Shown here piece after piece: positions 1 to 7,170 of a stretch of DNA of 64,000 bases. The DNA is from an uncultured Prevotellaceae bacterium. GTDB lineage: Bacteria > Bacteroidota > Bacteroidia > Bacteroidales > Bacteroidaceae. A program made the translations under genes and the position numbers. The DNA lies in NCBI GenBank assembly GCA_900543815.1, contig UQST01000004.1, positions 72,484-136,483 on the forward strand, in the 5' to 3' direction. Under the pieces are notes generated by a model. That model was given only the letters and a program-made list of their open reading frames with translations, was not told where the DNA came from and searched no databases. Position 1 is the first letter of the stretch. Every line of letters begins with the position of its first letter.

Positions 1-1410
1 GCCGCTCACAGCGTTCTTGATGGGCACACCAGCGTCCATCAGAGCCAGACAGCCTGCGCAGGTAGATGCCATTGATGAAGAACCGTTGCTCTCCAGAATG
101 TCGCTCACCACGCGAATCACGTAGGGGTAATCCTCGGGAATCTGGCCTTTCAGACCGCGCCAAGCCAGGTGGCCGTGGCCAATCTCGCGGCGGCCTACGC
201 CACGCTGTGCCTTTGCCTCACCTGTAGAGAAGGGAGGGAAGTTGTAGTGCAGCAGGAAGCGCTGGTATTCGCGCACCAGTACATCGTCCACCAGCTTCTC
301 GTCGGTCTTGGTGCCCAGTGTGCAGGTAGCCAGTGACTGGGTCTCTCCACGTGTGAAGATAGCACTTCCGTGGGGGCCAGGCAGGGGGCTCACCTCGCAC
401 CAGATGGGGCGTATATCGGTGGTCTTACGGCCGTCGAGGCGGATTCCCTCGTCGAGCACGCAACGGCGCATGGCATCGCGCTCCACGTCGTGATAGTATC
501 TGTCGATCAGGCCATTCTTCTCCTCCAACTCTTCGGGAGTCATGTCGGCATGTGCTGCAGCGTACTCCTCCTTGTAGTTCTCGCGGATGGCTTCGAATGC
601 CTCGGCGCGTGCATGCTTCTCCAGAGCCTGCTTCGTCACGTCGTAAGCCTTCTGGTAGCAAGCTACCTTCACTGCCTCACGAAGTTCCTCATCGTTCACC
701 TCGTGGCAGTACTCGCGCTTCACGTCCTTGCCCAACTCCTTAGAGAGCTCCTTCTGAAGGCGGCACATGGGCTTGATGGCCTCGTGTGCAGTCTTGAGGG
801 CGGCCAGCAGATCCTGCTCGGAAACTTCCTTCATCTCACCCTCTACCATCATGATGTTCTCCTCGGTGGCACCTACCATCAGGTCCATATCGGCCTGCTC
901 AAGCTGCTGCCATGTGGGGTTGATGACGAACTGGCCGTCTATGCGAGCCACTCGAACCTCAGAGATGGGGCCTTCGAATGGTATGTCGCTGGCAGCGAGT
1001 GCTGCTGATGCGGCAAAGCCTGCCAGAGCATCGGGCATGTCCACGCCGTCGGCAGAGAAGAGAATCACGTTCACATACACCTCAGCATGATAGTTGCTGG
1101 GGAAGAGAGGGCGCAAGGCACGGTCCACGAGACGGCATGTGAGGATTTCGTCATCGTTAGCCTTGCCCTCACGCTTGGTGAATCCGCCGGGGAATCGGCC
1201 GGCTGCATAATACTTCTCTCTGTACTCCACCTGCAAGGGCATGAAGTCTGTTCCGGGAACGGCATCTTTTGCGGCGCAAACGGTGGCCAGGAGCATGGTG
1301 TTGTTCATGCGCAGCATGACGGCTCCATCGGCTTGTTTGGCCAGTTTCCCGGTCTCGATGCTGATGGTTCTTCCATCAGGCAACTCGACTGTCTTAGTAA
1401 TTACATTCAT
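1..1410 (-). CDS. pnp: Polynucleotide phosphorylase, 5' part (runs off the window)
   Basis: The minus strand reads open from an ATG at 1410 to the window edge, giving the first 470 residues; family members are roughly 700-750 residues, so the end of the core and the KH/S1 RNA-binding domains lie outside. PNPase degrades RNA 3' to 5' with phosphate. The start MNVITKTVELPDGRTISIET opens the first RNase PH-like domain, REGKANDDEILTCRLVDRAL is a family hallmark, and the last visible stretch, ILESNGSSSMATVCAGCLAL, belongs to the second RNase PH core. A TATCTTTG promoter element lies at 1453-1460. Identification is firm; only truncation by the window is unusual. Confidence 0.95.
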   Translation of the reverse strand, partial: MNVITKTVELPDGRTISIETGKLAKQADGAVMLRMNNTMLLATVCAAKDAVPGTDFMPLQVEYREKYYAAGRFPGGFTKREGKANDDEILTCRLVDRALRPLFPSNYHAEVYVNVILFSADGVDMPDALAGFAASAALAASDIPFEGPISEVRVARIDGQFVINPTWQQLEQADMDLMVGATEENIMMVEGEMKEVSEQDLLAALKTAHEAIKPMCRLQKELSKELGKDVKREYCHEVNDEELREAVKVACYQKAYDVTKQALEKHARAEAFEAIRENYKEEYAAAHADMTPEELEEKNGLIDRYYHDVERDAMRRCVLDEGIRLDGRKTTDIRPIWCEVSPLPGPHGSAIFTRGETQSLATCTLGTKTDEKLVDDVLVREYQRFLLHYNFPPFSTGEAKAQRGVGRREIGHGHLAWRGLKGQIPEDYPYVIRVVSDILESNGSSSMASTCAGCLALMDAGVPIKNAVSG

Positions 1411-1452
1411 CTTGTTTAACTCGATATATTTTTGCGTCAAATGAAATTCATG

Positions 1453-1460
1453 CAAAGATA
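1453..1460 (-). promoter_or_regulatory. Promoter -7 box for pnp
   Basis: Read on the minus strand this is TATCTTTG, matching the Bacteroidetes TAnnTTTG element. A TTTG lies 22 bases further upstream (1483-1486), so the predicted leader of pnp is about 40 bases. Confidence 0.6.
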
Positions 1461-1599
1461 CATCTTTATTCTCGTAATCAGCCAAAGTAGAGGCGGTTTT
1501 CTCTGAATGGGCTGCGCTTTTCTTCCCTTTTGGCTGAAATAATGTGTAAAAGGGGGAAAAACATGTACCTTTACAGCGTAAAACGGACTAAGAAGACTT

Positions 1600-2742
1600 A
1601 TGAGAAAGATAATTTTACTTATTGCCGCCGTGCTGTTGGCCTCATGCCAGCACAAGGGACAGTTCTGTGTGAATGGCCATGTGACGGATGCCGCCGACAC
1701 GGTCATGTATCTGGAGCATATCTCGCTGGGCAATGGAATAGAGGTGGTGGACTCGGTGCGGCTGGATGAGAGCGGGGCATTCGAACTGAAGGGCGACACT
1801 ATGCCCACTCCCGAATTCTATCGCCTCAGGATAGGCGGCCAGTGTGTGAACCTGGCCATCGACAGTACGGAGACCGTTACAGTGGAGGCGAGTCTGAAGA
1901 ACATGTCGTTCGGGTATGCAGTGAAGGGCAGTGGTACCTGTGATACCATACGTATCCTGAGCCTGAAACTGGCTGATTTGGAGAGGTCTATCATGCGGGT
2001 GGCTGCCGACCGCGACTATACTGTGGAGGAGCGTGATGCCATGATAGAGGATCTCGTGCAGCAGTATAAGACCGAGGTGAAGATGGATATCATCCAGAAC
2101 CGCTACGATGCTACAGCCAGCTACTTCGCCTGTTTCCAGATGCTCGGAGGGCGCTTGCTCTTCAATCCCAAGGCCGACCGCAGCGACCTGACATGGGTCC
2201 GTGCTGTGGCCAATGCGTGGACCGAGCGTTATCCTGGCACGCAGCGTGCCGAGAACCTTTATAATATAGTGATGGAGGGACAGCGCCTCTTTGCCAAGCC
2301 CCGCGAGATAGTCATCGATGCCAACCACAGTAAGGTGAGGGAGTTGGGCATCATCGACATGACCTTCCCCGACATTAGGGGCACCGAGCGGACGCTGAGC
2401 GACCTCAAGGGCAAGGTGGTGCTGCTTGACTTCACAGCCCTCAGCCTCAATGGTACACCTGAGCGCACGCTCCAGCTTCGTGAGCTCTATGACCGCTACC
2501 ACAGCCGTGGCTTCGAGATTTATCAGGTGTGTGTGGATCCCGACAGGCACTTCTGGACCCAGCGCAGCGAGCAGCTTCCCTGGACCTGTGTGTATTGCGA
2601 GGAGGGCATCGAGAGCGACATACTGACACTCTACAACGTGCAGCAGCTCCCCACATACTTCCTCATCGACCGCAACTGCGACCTGAAGTCGCGTCAGGAA
2701 GACCCTCGCACGCTGAGCGCATCCATCGAGAAACTTCTCTGA
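1600..2742 (+). CDS. DUF4369/TlpA-like thioredoxin-fold lipoprotein lacking CXXC
   Basis: A 380-residue lipoprotein: the lipobox LASC puts the lipidated cysteine at residue 16. Residues about 20-110 resemble the DUF4369 beta domain common in Bacteroidetes periplasmic thiol proteins, a helical linker follows, and residues about 250-380 form a TlpA/AhpC-like thioredoxin fold (FPDIRGTERTLSDLKGKVVL). At the usual CXXC site the sequence is ALSLNGTPER (280-289), with no cysteine, while the cis-proline loop QQLPTYFLID (349-358) is kept. It is therefore unlikely to be a disulfide reductase; a binding or structural role is inferred. A TACCTTTA element at 1565-1572 is a plausible promoter. It stands alone, with greA downstream under its own promoter. 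Confidence 0.8.
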   Translation: MRKIILLIAAVLLASCQHKGQFCVNGHVTDAADTVMYLEHISLGNGIEVVDSVRLDESGAFELKGDTMPTPEFYRLRIGGQCVNLAIDSTETVTVEASLKNMSFGYAVKGSGTCDTIRILSLKLADLERSIMRVAADRDYTVEERDAMIEDLVQQYKTEVKMDIIQNRYDATASYFACFQMLGGRLLFNPKADRSDLTWVRAVANAWTERYPGTQRAENLYNIVMEGQRLFAKPREIVIDANHSKVRELGIIDMTFPDIRGTERTLSDLKGKVVLLDFTALSLNGTPERTLQLRELYDRYHSRGFEIYQVCVDPDRHFWTQRSEQLPWTCVYCEEGIESDILTLYNVQQLPTYFLIDRNCDLKSRQEDPRTLSASIEKLL

Positions 2743-2866
2743 AGCGCGCTCTATGCTGTGATTCAGTGTGATGGACTGTCCCCGGAAGCATGCTCCCTGT
2801 GTGCCCTCGCAGCAGTCCGTCACGCTGGTTCATACTGCTGCTGATGGTCAGATTTCGCGCTGAAAG

Positions 2867-2898
2867 TTTGCTGATTCGCTTTTTTGTGCCTATCTTTG
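2867..2898 (+). promoter_or_regulatory. Promoter of greA-HIT operon
   Basis: TTTG at 2867-2870, 20 bases, then TATCTTTG at 2891-2898: a full Bacteroidetes housekeeping promoter. It leaves a leader of about 130 bases before greA. Confidence 0.75.
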
Positions 2899-3035
2899 CA
2901 GCGTAAACATAAGTGAGTAATGGGTAAAGGGTTCCGGCTCTATGGGCTGGGATTCTTTTATTTTGTACTCTTCTCAAGAGACATCACCCCATCAAAAACA
3001 TTGCCAAAGGCATAATCTTAAAACACACAAACAAT

Positions 3036-3503
3036 ATGGCTTATATGTCACAGAAGGGTTACGATGAGCTCGTAGCCAAGTTGCAGCACATGGAGAGCGT
3101 GGACCGTCCTGCCGCCAGTGCAGCAATCGCAGAGGCACGCGACAAGGGCGACCTCTCGGAGAATGCAGAGTATGACGCTGCCAAAGAATGGCAGGGTAAG
3201 TTGGAGACCGAGATAGCATTGCTGAAGAAGACCATCATGGAGGCCAAGATAATAGACACCACCCACATGGACACCAGCACTGTGCAGATTCTGGCAACGG
3301 TAGAGCTTCGTAATGTGAAGAACAACATGAAAATGAAGTACACCATCGTGAGCGCCAGCGAGGCCGACCTGAGGGCCGGCAAGATCAGCGTGGAGACTCC
3401 CATCGCCAAGGGTCTGCTGGGCAAGAAAGTGGGCGAGGTGGCCGAGATTCGCGTGCCTCAGGGCACCATCCAGCTCGAGGTGGTCAACATCTCTTACGAG
3501 TAA
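3036..3503 (+). CDS. greA: Transcription elongation factor GreA
   Basis: 155 residues, full length for the family. GreA enters the RNA polymerase secondary channel and stimulates cleavage of backtracked RNA. The N-terminal coiled coil contains the acidic tip segment ARDKGDLSENAEYDAAKEWQ (residues 30-49), the family signature holding the catalytic acidic residues. The C-terminal FKBP-like domain has the expected SPIAKGLLGKKVGE-type stretch, here ETPIAKGLLGKKVGEVAEI. ATG 3036 is chosen; a second ATG three codons on is also possible. The HIT gene follows after 11 bases and is probably co-transcribed. Confidence 0.95.
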   Translation: MAYMSQKGYDELVAKLQHMESVDRPAASAAIAEARDKGDLSENAEYDAAKEWQGKLETEIALLKKTIMEAKIIDTTHMDTSTVQILATVELRNVKNNMKMKYTIVSASEADLRAGKISVETPIAKGLLGKKVGEVAEIRVPQGTIQLEVVNISYE

Positions 3504-3514
3504 GGAGGCGCACC

Positions 3515-3907
3515 ATGGCAAGCATATTCTCCAGAATAGTGGCAGGTGAGATTCCCTGCTACAAGATAGCCGAGGACGAGCACTACTTTGCATTCCTCGA
3601 CATCAGCCCCCTGCAGAAGGGGCACACGCTGGTAATCCCCAAGCGTGAGGTGGATTACATCTTCGACCTTGAGGACAGCGAGCTGGCCGGCTTGCAGGTC
3701 TTTGCCAAGAAGGTGGCCGTTGCCATCCGCAAGGCAATCCCCTGTGTGAAGGTGGGCCAGTGCGTGCTGGGACTCGAGGTGCCCCATGCCCACATCCATC
3801 TGGTGCCCATGCAGAGCGAGGCCGATATGCGCTTCACCAATCCGCACCTGCAGCTCACGCCCGAGGAATTCGAGCAGATAGCCCAGAGCATCAGGGAGCA
3901 GTTGTAA
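3515..3907 (+). CDS. HIT family nucleotide-binding hydrolase
   Basis: 130 residues with the histidine triad HAHIHLVP at 91-98 and the N-terminal FSRIVAGEIPCYKI typical of Hint/HinT-like proteins. HIT proteins hydrolyse nucleotide phosphoramidates or related adenylated substrates; the true substrate cannot be read from sequence. The middle histidine of the triad and the upstream QCVLGLEVPHAH stretch are intact, so it should be active. It sits 11 bases after greA, an order frequent in Bacteroidetes. Confidence 0.92.
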   Translation: MASIFSRIVAGEIPCYKIAEDEHYFAFLDISPLQKGHTLVIPKREVDYIFDLEDSELAGLQVFAKKVAVAIRKAIPCVKVGQCVLGLEVPHAHIHLVPMQSEADMRFTNPHLQLTPEEFEQIAQSIREQL

Positions 3908-3920
3908 GCCCTGCACATAC

Positions 3921-3966
3921 CTATATAATATATGCGCCTATATAATATATGCGCGCATACGCGCAT
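3921..3966. repeat. 17-bp tandem duplication in an alternating purine-pyrimidine tract
   Basis: CTATATAATATATGCGC occurs twice back to back (3921-3937, 3938-3954) and runs on into GCGCATACGCGCATGCG. The result is an AT-alternating/GC-alternating tract just downstream of the HIT gene. Similar tracts occur at 16196-16237, 36005-36042 and 42392-42412. Confidence 0.85.
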
Positions 3967-4087
3967 GCGAGGAGCACCCTTACCGCTGCTTCACGCCCTG
4001 CCGGGCGGAACCGTGCACTGGCGGACGGGAAAATCATGGGGCTACTGGCCAAAAACGCGCAATAAGTATTACTATAAGTTAAATCAT

Positions 4088-4127
4088 GCCGGGGGAGAGG
4101 ACAAAAACCTCTTCCCCGGCTTTTTCT
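4088..4127 (+). terminator. Intrinsic terminator
   Basis: A 13-bp stem (GCCGGGGGAGAGG at 4088-4100 pairs with CCTCTTCCCCGGC at 4108-4120, one G-T pair) is followed by TTTTTCTTT. It ends transcription from greA-HIT. Because it lies inside a longer open frame of the next gene, it also argues that the next gene starts at 4185. Confidence 0.85.
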
Positions 4128-4143
4128 TTAGGGAAGAAAGCGT

Positions 4144-4151
4144 TATATTTG
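4144..4151 (+). promoter_or_regulatory. Promoter -7 box for the SGNH hydrolase-manC pair
   Basis: TATATTTG matches TAnnTTTG exactly, 33 bases before ATG 4185 and just after the terminator. No clear TTTG -33 box. Confidence 0.55.
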
Positions 4152-4184
4152 CATGTAAGAAAACCAACAAAGTCTGATTTGGAT

Positions 4185-4877
4185 ATGAAAGCAAGGACTC
4201 TCTTACTGCAGATTCTTCTGCTGGCCAGCCTGGGTGTGCAGGCACAGAAACACGAGTTTGCCAACTGGAACCGCTATGCCCAGGACAACAAGACAATAGG
4301 GTTGCCCGCCAAGGGAGAGCACCGCGTAGTGCTTATGGGCAACAGCATCACCGATGGCTGGCCACGCACACGCCCTCAGTTTTTCGCCGACAATAAGATC
4401 ATTGGCCGTGGCATCAGCGGTCAGACCTCCTATCAGTTCCTTCTGCGCTTCCGCGAGGACGTCATCAACCTGCATCCCAAGGTGGTGGTCATCAACTATG
4501 GTACCAATGATATAGCCGAGAATACAGGTCCCTATGACGAGGACCTCACCTTCGGCAACGTCTGCTCAATGGTGGAGCTGGCCCGCTACCACAAGATAAA
4601 GGTCGTGTTGGCCAGTTGCCTGCCCGCAGGCGGCTTCGGTTGGAGACGTTCCATAACCGACAGCATGCAGAAGATACGTTCGCTCAACGAGCGCGTCAAG
4701 GCTTATGCCAAGGAGAACAAGATACCCTATGTGGATTACTTCAGCGCCATGGTCAATGCCGAAGGCACTGCCATGAGGGCCGACTATGCCAATGACAATC
4801 CCGGCGTACATCCCAATGCCGCAGGTTATGCCGTGATGGAGAGCCTCCTGCTCCCCGTCATCGAGAAACTGCGATAA
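4185..4877 (+). CDS. Secreted SGNH/GDSL hydrolase
   Basis: Starting at ATG 4185 gives 230 residues with a clean signal peptide (MKARTLLLQILLLASLGVQA, cleavage near residue 20). The same frame is open to 4086, but that part crosses a terminator. SGNH blocks are visible: nucleophile serine in GNSITDGW (S54), GRGISGQ with block II glycine, GTND (N108), and the C-terminal histidine in PGVHPN (H209). In many relatives an aspartate sits three residues before this histidine; here that position is proline and D204 is the nearest acid. A periplasmic esterase or acetylhydrolase acting on a glycan is likely, substrate unknown. manC follows after 21 bases. Confidence 0.88.
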   Translation: MKARTLLLQILLLASLGVQAQKHEFANWNRYAQDNKTIGLPAKGEHRVVLMGNSITDGWPRTRPQFFADNKIIGRGISGQTSYQFLLRFREDVINLHPKVVVINYGTNDIAENTGPYDEDLTFGNVCSMVELARYHKIKVVLASCLPAGGFGWRRSITDSMQKIRSLNERVKAYAKENKIPYVDYFSAMVNAEGTAMRADYANDNPGVHPNAAGYAVMESLLLPVIEKLR

Positions 4878-4898
4878 GTGTAACTAAACTATCTGACG

Positions 4899-5963
4899 AT
4901 GGACAATCACAACTATTGCCTCATATTGGCTGGCGGAAACGGCAGCCGCCTGTGGCCCGTGAGCCGCTCCCACAGGCCCAAGCAGTTTATTGACTTCTTC
5001 GGCACAGGCCGCTCGCTCCTGCAGCAGACCTTCGACCGCGTGTCACAATTCATGCCTCTCGACCACATCTATGTATCGACCAATGTCGATTACCTGCCGC
5101 TGGTATATGAGCAGCTGCCGCAGATTGATGACGAGCACATACTCGAGGAACCCATCCGCCGCGGCACTCTGGCATCGGTGGCATGGAGCACCGTGGTGGT
5201 GGCCAAGCGCGACCCACAGGCCTGCCTGCTGGTCACACCTGCCGACCAACTCATCCTCAACGAACCGCAGTTCCAGCATGACATGACCGATGCACTCGGC
5301 TTCGCCGCACACAAGGAGGGCATCGTCATCACGGGCATTGCACCCACGCGCCCCGAGACAGGCTACGGCTACATACAGTCCGACGAGGACAAGCAGATAG
5401 CTCCAGGCATCTTCGCCGTGAAATCCTTTACGGAGAAACCCGATGCCAACTTTGCCAACATCTTCGTGCAGGAGGGCAATTTCCTGTGGAACACCGGCCT
5501 GCTCACCTATCATGTAGATGTCATGCTGAGCAACCTATACCAGCTCGTGCCCGAGTATCAGATGGAGATACCCCGCATGATGGCCGAAGCAGAGAGTGCC
5601 AATCCGCGCCTCGTGCCCGAGTTCTTCTCGTCGCTGCCCAATCTGGGTGTGGATGTGAGCATCCTCGAGCGCAGCAACCAGGTCTTCGTGCAGCAGGCAC
5701 ATTTCGGATGGACGGATATAGGCACCTGGGCGAGCCTTTATGATGATGCCCCTGCCGATGCCGACGGCAACGTCCTGCTGCACACTCCTGCCTATCTGTA
5801 TGAGTGCCGCAACAATGTGGTGCGCCTGCCCGAGGGACGCACCGCAGTCATCAAGGGTCTGCAGGACTATGTAGTGGCCGAGCAGGGTGAAATACTCATG
5901 ATATGCCCGCGCAGCGATGTGGCTGCCATGCGTCGCATGCACAACGATACCAAGTTCTCATAG
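4899..5963 (+). CDS. manC: Mannose-1-phosphate guanylyltransferase
   Basis: 354 residues, the length of the single-domain GMP type. It makes GDP-mannose from GTP and mannose 1-phosphate in the cytoplasm, the donor for mannose, fucose and related sugars in surface glycans. The nucleotidyltransferase signature LILAGGNGSRLWPVSRSHRP lies near residues 8-27, RPKQF follows, and the downstream VTPADQLI, TRPETGYGYI, SFTEKP and FLWNTGLLTY motifs are in the order expected of the family. The C-terminal isomerase (cupin) domain of bifunctional ManC enzymes is absent. Probably co-transcribed with the SGNH hydrolase. Confidence 0.95.
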   Translation: MDNHNYCLILAGGNGSRLWPVSRSHRPKQFIDFFGTGRSLLQQTFDRVSQFMPLDHIYVSTNVDYLPLVYEQLPQIDDEHILEEPIRRGTLASVAWSTVVVAKRDPQACLLVTPADQLILNEPQFQHDMTDALGFAAHKEGIVITGIAPTRPETGYGYIQSDEDKQIAPGIFAVKSFTEKPDANFANIFVQEGNFLWNTGLLTYHVDVMLSNLYQLVPEYQMEIPRMMAEAESANPRLVPEFFSSLPNLGVDVSILERSNQVFVQQAHFGWTDIGTWASLYDDAPADADGNVLLHTPAYLYECRNNVVRLPEGRTAVIKGLQDYVVAEQGEILMICPRSDVAAMRRMHNDTKFS

Positions 5964-5990
5964 CAGAACTGCCCTTCACACTACAGCACC

Positions 5991-6035
5991 AGGCGGTGCG
6001 GATGTCCCCAGCGATGTCCGCACCGCCTGCTTTCT
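5991..6035 (+). terminator. Terminator after manC
   Basis: AGGCGGTGCGGA (5991-6002) pairs with TCCGCACCGCCT (6017-6028), a perfect 12-bp stem, followed by GCTTTCTTG. A second small hairpin, GGAGCG-TTTC-CGCTCC with CCTTTTC, follows at about 6046-6067. Confidence 0.8.
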
Positions 6036-6242
6036 TGTATAGCAGGAGCGTTTCCGCTCCCTTTTCAAGGGGGGGCTGAGGCTGGGCAGGGGCTGTATGT
6101 CGCTGGGAAATGCAAGGCGCAAAGCCGCGTTCATAGGCATGCCTTCCTGAATCCTGCCATAGGGTGCAACGGGTGTGGAGGAATGTCGTGCTTTCCGTCA
6201 GATGCCGCCTTGTACAATAACGGGGAACGCTCGCCTGGAAAC

Positions 6243-6330
6243 CGCAGCGCGGTGCATGTGCCCACGCAGCGTGCTGCACCAGTCATCGCAGCGTGCTGCA
6301 TCGGCTATCGCACCGTGGTCCCTTCGGGAA
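6243..6330 (+). repeat. 22-bp palindromic array, locus A (4 units)
   Basis: Four units of exactly 22 bp begin at 6243, 6265, 6287 and 6309. Each has a 12-base palindromic core close to GCAGCGTGCTGC and a 10-base linker. It lies between the convergent manC and the lipoprotein gene ending at 6691. The fourth unit is half core and half the next repeat family. Confidence 0.85.
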
Positions 6331-6484
6331 GTTAAAAGTGGTCCCTGCGGGAAGTGAAAAGTGTCCCTTCGGGAAGTGAAAAGTGTCCCTTCGGGAAGTG
6401 AAAAGTGCAAAGTGAAAAGTGAAAAGTGGTTCCTGCGGGAAGTGAAAAGTGCAAGGTGAAAAGTGAAAAATGCTGCGCGATGGC
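6331..6484 (+). repeat. Second 22-bp repeat family, in phase with locus A
   Basis: Seven further 22-bp periods follow without a phase break. Their units carry AGTGAAAAGTG and TCCCTTCGGGA or TCCTGCGGGA halves; two units (6353-6374, 6375-6396) are identical. Two units have the second half replaced by another AGTGAAAA. The last unit ends in CTGCGCGATGGC, again like the palindromic family. Confidence 0.85.
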
Positions 6485-6504
6485 CAGAGGTGCAATGCCT
6501 ACAT

Positions 6505-6661
6505 CGCGCCAGCCCAATTCTTAATTCAAAACTCTTAATTAAAATTTCCTCGCAGCCATGTCATAAACCAGGAGACCGCAGTGCCCAATCTGGTGCACCA
6601 CGGTCTCTTGTTCCTGGAATATGGCTACGCTTCCCGCGCCAGCCCAATTCTTAATTCAAAA
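6505..6661. repeat. 27-bp direct repeats flanking a 73-base imperfect hairpin
   Basis: A 27-bp sequence beginning CGCGCCAGCCCAATTC occurs at 6505-6531 and again at 6635-6661. Between the copies an imperfect inverted repeat runs from AGCCAT (6554) to ATGGCT (6626), with an inner stem GAGACCG/CGGTCTC. No coding frame of note. This may be a remnant of a small element or a structured RNA. Confidence 0.7.
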
Positions 6662-6690
6662 TTCAGCATTCATATTTAACTCCAAGCGTG

Positions 6691-7170
6691 TCAGTATTTC
6701 CTGAACACCAGCGTGAGAGTGTCGCTGCTGGTGAGTACCATCCGGCTCGAATTGAGCACCTGTATGCGGAAAGCACCGTCGGAGGGCACACCGAAGCGCG
6801 CAATGTCCGACATGCTCACCAGGCTGTCCTTGGCCGAATAGAGCGTAGGACGGTAGATGATGAGGCTGTCGGGGGTGTGGCGGAAGTAGCACTGATAGTA
6901 GTCGCCCTTGTCTGTTTCGTAGTTGCGAAGGCGGATGAGCTTCAGTTGTATGCTGTAGAAGATGCGGCTGTACTTGTCCTTCACCACTTGGTTTTGCGCG
7001 TTGCGCCATTCGAGCAGCTGCCACATACCGCCCAGGTCACCGTTCTGGTCACGCTTGTTTTCGCAGGAACACAGTCCGCAGCATACGAATACGGCCAGCA
7101 GCGCCATACACTTGGCCAGGCGGCTGGGCAGGAAGGAACACAGGTGTGAGGGTGTGAGGTGAGTCATCAT
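6691..7170 (-). CDS. Small lipocalin-like lipoprotein
   Basis: 159 residues. The ATG at 7170 overlaps the stop of the upstream wzi-like gene in ATGA, so translation is probably coupled; the longer frame upstream is antisense to wzi codons. A signal sequence ends at the lipobox LCSC near residue 30, so it should be an envelope lipoprotein. The mature part starts with GGMWQLLEWRNAQ and ends SSDTLTLVFRKY, the beta-barrel pattern of Bacteroidetes lipocalin-like domains. Function is unknown; its operon with the tyrosine autokinase and Wzi suggests a part in exopolysaccharide export or surface attachment. Confidence 0.75.
   Translation of the reverse strand: MMTHLTPSHLCSFLPSRLAKCMALLAVFVCCGLCSCENKRDQNGDLGGMWQLLEWRNAQNQVVKDKYSRIFYSIQLKLIRLRNYETDKGDYYQCYFRHTPDSLIIYRPTLYSAKDSLVSMSDIARFGVPSDGAFRIQVLNSSRMVLTSSDTLTLVFRKY

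Noticed and set aside
1642..2823. Minus-strand frame of 393 codons over the thioredoxin-like gene
   Set aside because: Antisense shadow without a promoter or motif.
4086..4184. N-terminal extension of the SGNH hydrolase
   Set aside because: It is formed by a terminator stem and the promoter; ATG 4185 begins a perfect signal peptide.
6243..6484. CRISPR array
   Set aside because: The repeats touch each other with no unique spacers, and no cas gene is in the window.
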